This document shows positions 22,121-32,441 of a stretch of 64,000 nucleotides of DNA, in pieces (the first letter of the stretch is position 1; each line of letters begins with the position of its first letter). The notes under the pieces are model-generated. The model did no database searches. It had not been told where the DNA came from and was given only the letters and a program-made list of their open reading frames with translations. Origin of the DNA: Mesostigma viride (Eukaryota; Streptophyta; Mesostigmatophyceae; Mesostigmatales; Mesostigmataceae); the NCBI GenBank assembly GCA_009746045.1, contig RPFO01000213.1, positions 14,180,454 through 14,244,453 of the forward strand, written 5' to 3'. Both the position numbers and the translations under genes were made by a program.

Positions 22121-22326
22121 CCCAACAGCACGCAGCCCTGCCAAATACCCTTCTGAAGAGGGCATGGTGGCGAGGACCCGTACGTAACAAGCGCGCACCG
22201 AGGTGGTGGACCCTTCAAACAGGTTGCGAATGAGAGCAATGAGGGGGAGGGGAATCCGGAACAGAGTGAGGATGTCCCACACGGCAGACCAAAGGACCCA
22301 GTCGAAGGCTTTGATGAAGTCCACCA
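22121..22326 (-). mobile_element. Family C ORF2 fragment
   Basis: Minus-strand match to 24585-24795, covering the reverse transcriptase region from FIKAFD to CPLQKG-W-Q-G-C-V-L. Confidence 0.7.
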
Positions 22327-22344
22327 TGCAGCACCATGCATCTG

Positions 22345-23410
22345 CTGAGATGCTGATCCAGCGGTTAGGGATCTTCTGCTGGCGTTCTGCAACCGTGTCC
22401 TGCTTTCTGACGAGCCTCCGCCTGCTGAGTGGCAGACGGCCATCCACGTCATGCTGTACAAGAAGGGCTCTGCTGCTGACCCCGGTAACTACCCGGGTGT
22501 CTGCCTCCAGAGCGCCGCGCTGAAGGTCTTCATGCGCATGATGCTGCACAGGCTCCGCGCCGCGCTGGACCCACACCTGGGTGAGTCTCAGATGGTTTCT
22601 CGTCGTGGTCGTAACACTGTCATGGCTGTGTTTGTCGCGCGCCGGTTGATGGAGGAGGTGCGTCGCCTCTGCCCTGACAGTTTGCCGCTGGTCTTCATTT
22701 TTGTTGACTATATCAAGGCCTTTGACACGGTCCTCTGGGAGGCTCTTTGGGCCATCCTAGCTCTGGATCGACCGAGTGCCACCAGCATTTATTGCTGCCA
22801 TTCGCCGAGTGTATGAGGGCTAGCTCACAGGCAGTAGTGCGGACTGCGGAATTAGGCACCACCCCACCATTCCCCCTTCACCACGGGGTGTGGCAAGGTT
22901 GTGTCCTCAGGACGGGGTATGGGGACGGTCCCCATACCTGTTCATTATTGTCGTGGACCACGTCATGCGCCAGGCACGTGCGCGCTTTACTGCTCGAGGG
23001 GGTTCGAGCCAGGCTTGGACATCCTTAACGAGCGTACGTACACGTGGGCACGGCGGGGTTAGCACGGGTTACCGCCTGGCTGACCTGATTTATGCGGACG
23101 ACACCACCCTCATTGCGCGCCCCGAGCACATTCAGACCTGGCTGGACTGTCTCGGCCTGGAGGCGAGGGCGGTGGGTTGGAGATTAGTGTTGACCAAAAC
23201 TGAGGCGATGGTGATTGGGGCCTCCAGTCGTCCACCGCTGCCGCGCCTGCTCGATGGGACGGAGGTCCCATTCCGCGACCGCTTCAAACTGTTGGGGAGC
23301 ATGCTCCCTGACACCGCCGACGATGTGGACGTCTGCATTGGCCTGACCTGGGCTAGGCTTCGTTCGCTCAACACCTACTGGCGCTCCAAGGGCCTGGACG
23401 AGCACCGCAA
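22345..23410 (+). pseudogene. Family B ORF2 reverse transcriptase, first part, frameshifted
   Basis: Shows MLYKKGSAADPGNYPGVCLQS, LVFIFVDYIKAFDTVLWEA, FPLHHGVWQGCVL and LADLIYADDTTL, the ordered motifs of L1-like reverse transcriptase including catalytic Y-A-D-D. Three or more frameshifts. The continuation lies at 29702-30261 (VLTYGAEAWTLTATLAAKL, then HYG-M-P-R-I-S-D-E-I-R-Q-R-R-I-A-F-V-G-H). Confidence 0.75.
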
Positions 23411-23639
23411 TTAATTAATGAATTAATTAATTAGACTCGTGCTCCCGTTGGGGAGTCACGGAGCATTAACCCCGATGGATGGATGGGTGCAAACATTCCT
23501 ACCGGCGGTCTAATCTATCTACATTGGCTACATACTACATCTATCTAACAGCATTCTAACTACAACATCTATCTAGGCAGCCGCACGCTGCCCGAGGGGG
23601 AGCTATCTGGCGTGCCTCCCGCGGGATTGCACACGCGGG

Positions 23640-26600
23640 CGCTTCCCCACTGGGGGGGGCTCATTGTCCTCTATGACCTGGGCCCACTTGGCCTTGTCCA
23701 TCATCTTCTTCCAAATCACGGAGAGGCCGAGGCCCCCCATGTCCTCTACTAGCTAGCTGTTCCTTAATGAAGGTGCGGGCCTTGCGGCGTCTAACATCAC
23801 TGGGCCCAGCCCACGTCAGGAGGTGCCGGCCAGGCTCGGGCTGCATGGTCGCAGTCCTGCGGGGGGGCCACGTGAGGTGTCTACCTGGTTGGTGCGAGCT
23901 CAGTAGGTGCCCTACAAGCTGCAGGCGGCGTTACTTAATGGTGCTGGTGATATAGGGCATGCCCTGGTACAGGTCCTCATTAATTGCGGACATGAGCAGC
24001 ATATCCTACTCTGAAAATGGAACGCAGCATGCTGGTGACCGCGCCGTCCAGCTTGCGGGCCAGGTCGGCGGTGAGGGTCCACGTCTCGGCGCCATACGTG
24101 AGAACAGGAAGGACGAGGACCTTGAACAGGTCCTGTTTCTCGATCTTGCCCAGGGGCTTGCGCCACAGGGCCCGGTACTGGCGTAAAGCGTGCCAGGCGA
24201 GGGAGATGCGATGGTCCACATCAGCCTCGCAGCTGGGGAGCAGGCTGCCCAGCAGCTTAACGCGGTCCCGATACAGGACTCGAGAGCCGTCTAGGAGATA
24301 GAGGGGCGGCGCTGAGTTGGTGAGCCCAACCGCCAGGGCCTCTGTCTTCTTGCTGACCTCAAGCCCCACTGCACGGGCCTCGAGAGCCAGGCAGTCAAGC
24401 CATGTCTGCACGTGCTCAGTGTCCTCGAAGAGGGTGGTGTCGTCTGCGTAAATGATGTCTGCTAGCCGAATCTCCGTGTCCGCACCGCCATGCCAGAATT
24501 TGTTAGCAACCTGCACTCCTGGTTCCCTGCCCACGATGCGGGCAAATCGCTTGCGCGCCTGAATCATTACGTATTCGACAACAATAATGAACAGGTAGGG
24601 CGACAGCACGCAGCCCTGCCACACACCCTTCTGTAAAGGGCATGGGGGCGTGGTCCCGTAAGAAGTGCGCACCGAAGTGGTGGACCCTTCATACAGGTTG
24701 CGGATGACAGCAATCAGGGGGCGGGGGATCCGGAACAACTCGAGGATGTCCCAAAGCGCAGGCCAGAAAACCGAATCGAAGGCTTTGATGAAGTCCACCA
24801 GCACAAGGTGCAAAGGGGACTCACCAGGCTGAAGGCGTTGCAGTTCCTCCACCAGTCGGCGAGTAGCGAAGAGCGCCTGTACTGTGTTGCGACCTGAACG
24901 GAAGCCGTGCTGAGTCTCGCTGAGGTGACCGTCCAGGGCTGTGCGCAGGCGGTTCAGGATGAGCCGCATAAGAAGCTTGAGGGGGGCACTTTGAATGCAC
25001 ACCCCTCTGTAGTTGCCGGGGTCGGCAGGCGACCCCTTGTTCTTGTACAGCATCGTGCGAAAACTGTGTTGCCAGGCCGCTGGAGGTGGTTGCGACGACA
25101 GCAGAAGGCGGTTGCAGATGTCCCGGAAGAGCAGCATAACACCTGTGTCCTCGAATTCGGCTGCAAGTTTTACAACTGCGGCCGGAATCTCGTCAGAGCC
25201 GGTGGCTGCGTCATAACGCAGGCGCTGGACCGCCTCCGTGACCTCGCGAGAGGTGAAAGGAGGCATGTCAGACGGGTCGCCAAGAAGTGGGCCGACCAGC
25301 GGGGGGACTAGGTAGTCCGCCGCTGACCTAGGCGGGGCAGGGGGCCCAGCGGGGCCGGCCAGGGCGGCCGGGCGGGCGGCGGCGGCTGGGAGCAGGGGTG
25401 GGGGCGGCGCAGCTGTCCCCACGACCTCGGCCGTGGCCGTGGCCCAGGTACGAAGCCCGGCTTGGCTGGGGCGCCGAGGCCGACCGGGTGCCCGAGGCGC
25501 TTGTACCAGATTCAACCGCAGGCCCCCTTGCCGTCGTGCTTCTGCTGGCAGCTGCGCAGGTCCTTGACCATCTGCTGAGCATCTGCCTTCTCAGCCTGCT
25601 CGTAGGCGGCCCTCAGGGCTGCTTGCAGCCCCGGCAGGTTTGGCGATCGGATCTCTGTTGCGGCGGAGCATCTGCCTGGCGGCGACCACTGTCGGTGCGT
25701 GACGGTGGACAGCAAGCTGCCGGCGCGGAGGCAAGGTGGGAAGTGTGCGGGCAGCCAGGCGATACTTGGCGGCGACACCACGGAGGATCACTGAAATATC
25801 CCCGGCGGCGGAATGGCGTGTAACTGCTGTCGGCTGCCCCGGCGTCGAATACGGCCAGGAAATCATCCCTGTGCGACATAGCGGCCTGCTCTTCTGCTGA
25901 CATCTTGTCGGCATCCTTCAGCACAATCCGGAGCACCTTCAGATCTGGCTGAGGTGCCAGCTGTCGCGACGGTTTCACCCCAGGAAACCGCAATCTGATG
26001 CGAGCGAGCACGAGACGATGATCAGATTCCACCGTGCTGACAGAATCTTGCAGGACGCGAGCATCGACAACTGAGGGGCGCTGAGCCCGACGTACGCAGA
26101 CATAATCAAGGCACACCACCCGATCCGACGGCCCAAAAAAGGTGGCCAGCTGCTCAGCGGGGCGTGCGAAAGAAGCATTGCATGCAACCAGCGCAGATTC
26201 TGCCAGCAGATTCGCAAATAAAGGCGTGTTACCGTTGGCTGTCGTGTTGGTTGGGGAATACTGAGCGCCCCCAGTGCCAACTGGCAGCGTGGCGTTGGCG
26301 TCGAGCAGCATAACCAGGAAGTGCCGAGCTGGGATGTTGGCCTCCTCCTCCTTGAGGGCGTCGAAGAAGGCCTCACGTTCCGCCTGAGCTCGACCCGCAT
26401 GTGGTGCATATCCCACGATAACGGTTAGCGTGTGGTGTGAATGGCCCTCAGTGGCCGAAAAAGTGGCCACTAGCACACGCGGGGACCGCAGCACGATGGA
26501 CTGGAGCTGCTCTGATGCTGCCGGCGAGCACAAGAGGCCCACACCACCTTGGCCCGGCGCGTCGCCGCCACCATAGTGGAACCGCCAGCCTGCCGCAGCA

Positions 26601-27150
26601 GGTCGTCGACCAGCAGACCGTTGACCGCGTGCTGAGGGTCAACGGTGCGTCGGTGCTCCTGGACTCCAAGAACAGCGATCTTGTTGTCGGCGCACAGGGC
26701 GATCAGCTCGTCGACGCGTTGGCGTGCTGGGGTGCCGCCGCTCGTAGAAGGATCTGCAGGGAGGGTGCGCACGTTAAAACTTGCAATACCAAGAATGGGC
26801 CGTTGCCCTATTAGCGGGGGGGTGGGGGTGGGGGTGGGGGTGGAGAAGGGTAGTGCTGGAGGTGGGGGTGGGGGTGGGGGGGGGGGGGGGGGAGGGTGGC
26901 GATTGGGGTTAATGCTTGTCAACGCATGGAGGCTTTCTTTCAGGACGGATATGCGTCGTCTCCGTCCTGGCTGGGGTCGCCGGCGTGTCGACTGGGCCTC
27001 ATCCCGCTCAAGGCGGGCTAGGAGGCGTGTAAGGCTGGTAAATTGGCGGGAAGGTTGACCGTGGCGTGCCTGGCGACCTTGCATCCTGATCATGCTCGCA
27101 CGGTGCGACATGAGGATGGAAAGGGGCTTGTTTATAAAGGCTGTGCCCAA
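23640..27150 (-). pseudogene. Family C ORF2: AP-like endonuclease plus reverse transcriptase, frameshifted
   Basis: In order on the minus strand: a proline run coded by a G/C tract (26810-26894); the endonuclease start LGIASFNVRTLP and VLGVQEHRR; after a frame change LVMLLDANATLP, DYVCVRRAQRP and the catalytic ESDHRLV of the endonuclease/exonuclease/phosphatase fold; then a 511-codon frame (25515-23980) with reverse transcriptase motifs DEIPAAVVKLA, GNYRGVCIQS, LVLVDFIKAFDSVFW, PLQKGVWQGCVLSPYLF and catalytic IIYADDTTLF; and a C-terminal tail QRRLQLVGHLARTNQVDT. The reverse transcriptase frame is intact for over 500 codons, so decay is recent. The order is that of L1-like LINEs. Confidence 0.85.
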
Positions 27151-28493
27151 AGCCTATTGTACCGCGAGGCCGCGAGGGTGTGCCCTTACCGGGCGCATCC
27201 ATACCCGGGACGTGCGTAGACGATGATGACGCAGCTGGGGCGGGCCTGGTACGGCCCGACTTGTGCCGCTTGTTAGGAGCCTGCGCCTCCGTGCGCTGGC
27301 CGTTGATGAACAGCACGGGGGTGTCGTGGACGAGGCGGACGTAGACCTTCTGGCCTCATTCCTGGCCTTGATCGCCACGTCGCTGCCCAGCAGACCGTTC
27401 TTGATGACTAGCTGGGCCGGTGAGAGGAGGTCGTCGAGGCTCGGCGCGTTTCTCCCGCCTAGGAGCTTGCGGGCCTGGAGTACCTTCACCTTGCTGGCCA
27501 CATTCGCGAAGGTCACCCGGATGGGGCCAGGCTGCCGCCCGCCATCCAAGCTGCCGACTCAATGCGGATGCGCTCGTTGCCCAGCTGCAGCCGGCCCACG
27601 ATGAGGTTCTGGTACAGGCGTTGCGCTAGCATCAGGTCCGTTTCTGGCTGTGGCGCGACCTGGAAATATCGAACCACTATACTGCGTGACCGCTGGTCCT
27701 CCTCAACAGCAGTCTTGTGGGCTGCAGCCCCCCTGCGTGCGGCATCCTCCATCAGGTTGGCAATGTCGGTCTGTTTCACCATGTTAGCGTAGCTGGTGGG
27801 TGCAGGGGCGGCTGGCGGGGGCGGGGTAGTCATGGCGGCCTTGACCTCGGCAATGCTGGATTGGAGCTCAGCAGTGTCTTGGCGGATAGCAGTGGATAGG
27901 GCGCCGAGTTGAGCGGCCATGTCGTCGACTTTCTGGTTGAGCTGGTGCAGGGTTGCGTCCGGGGAAGCAATGGGGGTATTGGCGGTGCCATCGGCATCCT
28001 CGAAAGCGGCAAAAAGTGCCCGGAGGCAAGGGGCCTTCGCGTAGCTCAGAAAAACAGAAAGACGAAGCTGTGGCAGCTCCAGATGGCGAACGTCGTCCAC
28101 CGAAGTCTCGCTAGACGTGCTGGGAAAATGTAGCTCATGGCCTTTGGCGTGCAGGAGGAGCAGGATAGCCTGCGCCTGCTCGGCGGTAAGCGAAAAGAAC
28201 CGGTGCTCGGCGACAGTCCCGCCAGGCAGGAAGTCCGCTGGGTCAAACGTAGCGTCGGCGATGGCGTCGTCGTCGTCGTCGTCAAGAAGGGGGTCGGTCT
28301 CACGGGAAACCTCGCTGGAAACAGGAGCCGCAGGCGGAGGGATCTGGCTGTCCATCTCGTCGGCGGGGCCGGTGCAATGCCGCTTAGACGAAACGTTAAT
28401 GGCGGCATCAGCAGACGATGGCTGGGTCGCAATGGTGTCCACAGCGTCGACTAGTTGCGTGATGGTATGAGGCGCTGAATCCGGCCCCCCCAT
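27150..28493 (-). pseudogene. Family C ORF1 (L1-ORF1-like), frameshifted
   Basis: The first frame runs 326 codons (MGGPDSAPHTITQLV) with an acidic stretch, a putative coiled coil (LHQLNQKVDDMAAQLGAL), PTSYANMVKQTDI and RSRSIVVRYFQVAP. It then shifts near 27530 into GPIRVTFANVASKVKVLQAR ... SLDDLLSPAQLVIKN, the counterpart of LLTFKTPADKISFLRIR ... TLDDDLTLAQQQ in family A. It is therefore the same protein class, an RNA-binding chaperone in L1. The C-terminus needs another frame change. Confidence 0.7.
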
Positions 28494-28774
28494 CGGCGGG
28501 GGAGTGGGAGGCGGCTGAAGGTGATTCCGCCATGGCTACTTTCCGGAAAATACGATCCCTGCCTGCGCTGCGTTTTATGATATTGCGCTAAATCTTGGGC
28601 GATGGCGGCTGAAAATTATATCATCGTGTTCGTCATCAAAAGACGCTTCTACTGCAATTTACCCGACCAAATTTCATGCCCGGATGTAAAAGTTATGAGC
28701 ATTCTCGGCATCCATAGCTCGCCACACCGTAAATCAAATGAGAAGCCATGCCCTAGCTTCTGTATATATATTTT

Positions 28775-29692
28775 AAAAATATAATTACTTACAGCAGAGT
28801 GAAATCACTCAAACCAAAGCAAACGCCCAGCTATAAACCTATATACAGAGCCATGTCAAAGCTCGATACTACGATAAGACCAATGGAAACGCCTAACGGG
28901 AGGAACCTAATAGCCCTGCTGCACAGCAAAATCAGCCCGCGTACGGCGGAGCATGATGTCAGCCATGGCCCGAGTCAGCGCCACCGACAAGCGCTGACGC
29001 CAATATGACGTCCAGGTCCGCGCCGACCATGGGGCCCGCTGGCCCTCCAGGTCCAGCCGGTCCTCCCGGAGCCGGCAACACTCCTTGAAGAAGGCGGAGG
29101 TCAGGGGCCCCATGGCCCCAAACTCCTCCAGGACAAAGGGCACCACACGATGGTGCCCGACGTCGCCGTAGGCCAGGAGCTTGGCCCGCTCCGCCCGGTC
29201 CGCCGTGTAACCTGCCGTGAGGGAGGCCCCAGCCACGTGGCTAAGAAGAGCCAAGGGCCGCGCCACCGAAACGTCAATAAGCAGATGCCGGCCACCCCCC
29301 TCAAAGTCCAGCACCACGATGTCAGGCCGGTGGTTGGGGGAATAGAAGGCAGCGCCATCCGCATATCCTCGGACCGGATGTTCGCGTGGGGGAAAACCGA
29401 CCGAATCATGGCGAGCACCACCGTCAGGAGGACAGTGTGCAAATACAAATACCAATTCTGATTCTGTTGGCCCCCCATGCAGGCAAGGTAGTGAGTCCCC
29501 GTGGGATCCAGCGGCTGCCCACAGCTACCACAAGGCCGCCCGGCCGGAACAAGAGGCTGCGGGGCAAATAGCTGGTGCCGGAGCGCCACCGAGTAGTGGC
29601 TGGGAGCCAAGGCGAATGGGGGGGCCATGGGAAGAGCACGAAGGTACGCCGAGCCCACACTCCGCAAGGAAAGCGAGAACAGCCACGCTCTG
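28775..29692 (-). mobile_element. R2-like LINE, C-terminal copy 2
   Basis: About 905 bp nearly identical to 13890-14800, including CCHC, RPDIVVLDFEGGG and the shared frameshift. Both ends abut TA runs (28768-28776 and 29694-29701). It is more strongly 5'-truncated than copy 1 and has one copy of the terminal repeat instead of two. Confidence 0.8.
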
Positions 29693-30413
29693 TATATATA
29701 TACCGCAAGCGCATGCTCTTCAAGGTCCTCGTCCTCACGGTGCTCACGTATGGCGCCGAGGCGTGGACACTCACGGCCACACTGGCAGCTAAGCTAGACG
29801 GCACGTACGGTAACCAGGATGCTCCGACAGGTCCTGAACGTCGGGTTTTCTCAGCGTAGGTCATTAGAGTCTTTGTATCACGGTATGCCTCGCATTTCGG
29901 ATGAGATTAGGCAGCGTAGGATAGCATTTGTAGGACATCTTGCTCGCACCAGCCAGGTCGACACCGCCCTTGGTCTGGCCGGTCCCCCTAGCGGCTCGGC
30001 CAACCAGGGCGGCATATTTTGACCTGGCCTGGCCCCAAGAACATTCCTAAAAGGGTAGGGAAACATGCAATGACCTATACCCAGATGTTGCTGGACGACC
30101 TAGTGGTCCCAGCCCAGTTTGAGTACCGCATCCCCTCTCTCTCCCTTCTCTGGACTGCCATGCAGGACAAGAAGCGGTGGCAGAAGATTGTCAAGGCCCA
30201 CACGCCAGCCCCTGAGGGCAAGCCACCTCCCCCCAAGAGGTGGAGCCGTTTTGATGAGTAGCGTAGATAGGCTTTTCTAGACTAGATATAGCTTAGAGTT
30301 AGGTTAGTTCGCTTACGCGGCTTCCTCCACTCCACCCATCCAACCTGGAATATGTGCTACATGACCTCCCAACGGAGGCATGTTATAATTTAATTTAATT
30401 TAATTTAATGCAG

Positions 30414-32441
30414 CACAAGGTGCAAAGGGGACTCACCAGGTTGGAGGCGGAAGAGCACACCAACTGCGGAAGCCAAGTACGTGGCTGTCTAGATAGGAGT
30501 ACTCACGACCAGTTGGTCATTACAGTAGTACAAAATGGACGTCTCACTTATGCACATCAACTACATACCGCACAGTAAACAACATGCTCATAAGCAATTG
30601 TTTGCTTTGTTATTTATAAACTAATTTACGCGAATCTCTGTTGTATAGTACACTTCGTGGGGGGTACAAGAACACATGAGCTTACATGAAGGGGTGCCTT
30701 ATCACCACTTCCCTACAGCAGGGTGGTGCTTGTCCATTGCAAGGCATGCACCCATTCACAACCCTGCGGATAATGTAAGACATCCAATTAGTACAGGATG
30801 CACTCATCCCTATAAGAAAGAAGACGTAGCCAAGCAAATACCCTCCCAGAAAGAACAGTTGTGACAGACAAGGCCATCGGCTCCTCCTAACGTCTCACAT
30901 CCGGCCCGCTGCTTACTAGAAAGGAAGCGGCCCGCGCACCAGGGCAAGTCGATAGGCAGGAGTAAGCTGTGCACAAAATGGAACAATGTCTCATGTGCCC
31001 ATGCAACGTGTTACACAAGGGGTTCGGCACCGCGCCGGCCTGGCCACGCACTCTTAAAATGCCATGGCTGGGGAAAAGCTGGAGTACAACACCGACGACT
31101 TCACCAGTACGGAGGCTTGTAATGTCCACACTGGTCCTTGCCTGCAGGTGTAGCCAGCATGGCAAACGGCCCCAATCAATCAGCGCTCACGCCACCATCC
31201 GTAGATGGTGTTAGTTGTCTTGCTAAAACTCGGTAATGGCCCGATGCATCACCTTGTCGACATGCTGTAATGGACACGCGTGTTGCTTCCGAAGAATATG
31301 CGCCGGCTGCTTCACAACGATACGTTGATGCAACAACTACACGGCAGCGTCACAACTATACGTGAGGCTGGTGCGCTGGTTGCCTCCATCACATGTGCCG
31401 CATGGCCTCGCCGGCTTGTCAACCCAGCCATCACAGCCACGGGGTGCAGGGCGCCCGCCCGCACACCTCCCATTGGTCGGTGGGAGCTTTAAGGACCACA
31501 TGGGTCGGGTCCCATTACAGGGCCCCTTCCAGGTTAAGGCGCAAGGCATGACTGAAGCCACAGAGAGACGCGCCGCAGGACCCGCCAGCGATGTCACCTG
31601 TTGCAAGGTAATGGGTGAGGAAGGAAGATGGTGAGAAAGGTACAGTGTGCACCCACGGTCACCCACCACGGTCATCCCATACCACGCACAGCACAAGTAT
31701 GCACAGTAGCCGCCAAAACCGTGCGCGCAAATGGCCGCAGCAGAAAATATGCGGACTCGCAACACATTGCAATGCTGAAACATGTGCTGTTATTTTTTTC
31801 TCAGCATGGCCCCATACCAACTTACCTTTGGTCCAAAAATGGCACATAGCAAATTTCAGTACTGAACCCGAAGTTTCCAAGCAACACACATAGAGACCAG
31901 AATTAGTGCCATCCTCGACACACCAGGCACGACCCGGCACCAGAAGACGCAGCACAACAACAAGGCTGCTATGATGGCACCGAGACGGTTAGACCATTCA
32001 CCTAATGCCAGTAACATTTCCCAGGTTATGTAACAAAGTCACTGTAGATTATTCCACCAGTGAGCACAACCTGTAGACTACCGTCCCAGGGCCCCTGCAT
32101 TTGCAAACCGAGGGTGAGCTAGCAGATGAGCCACCTTGGCACTTGCCTGCACAAACCTCTGGACACAGGCAGAGGCTTGTTCTAAAAGATCCTTCCCGGG
32201 CAAAACATCTAACAGAGAAAAAAAAATCCCGCAATTCTCACAAATGTGCACAACACGATGGACCCCAACAACTACCAGGTCCCTTACGGACATTGGCACC
32301 CCTGCATGTCCGCATGCTTGGCAACCTCCATCACGCACAATCTAAACAAGCCTCATGTCCTGGTGGCTGCTAATGCACCTACCATCATCATCGAAGCTCT
32401 TTCGCAGTCTTTCGCAGAAAAGGTCGGCACTACCCCCATGT
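30414..32441. other. Mostly unassigned sequence; possible zinc-ribbon-like exon
   Basis: 30412-30450 is a scrap of family C ORF2. The rest has no recognisable repeat. On the minus strand, 32338-32230 codes for C-x2-C (CQACG) and about 26 residues later C-x2-C (CENCG), a spacing seen in zinc ribbons, but it lies only 104 bp downstream of the SR gene's stop on the same strand and has no supporting exons. It may be 3' UTR. Confidence 0.3.

Larger units (their letters stand above)
23411..28745 (-). mobile_element. Family C LINE, nearly complete (5' UTR, ORF1, ORF2, 3' UTR)
   Basis: Minus strand. The 5' UTR near 28560-28740 is a diverged version of the family A 5' UTR (GCTCATAACTTT, GATATAATTTTC and GCGCAATAT words). 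ORF1 is at about 28493-27150, ORF2 at about 27150-23640, then a 3' UTR with three GGAT-type units, the hairpin at 23436-23463 and a TAAT-type tail ending at 23411. Length about 5.3 kb. Both ORFs carry frameshifts. Confidence 0.82.
22345..30412 (+). mobile_element. Family B LINE, 5'-truncated, split by a 6.3 kb insertion
   Basis: Two pieces of one element, 22345-23410 and 29702-30412. ACCGCAA ends the first and begins the second, and other B copies (minus strand near 49560) read straight through this point. The 3' UTR ends in the hairpin 30359-30383 and an AATTT-type tail. The block between (23411-29701) holds a family C LINE and an R2-like LINE fragment. Confidence 0.8.
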
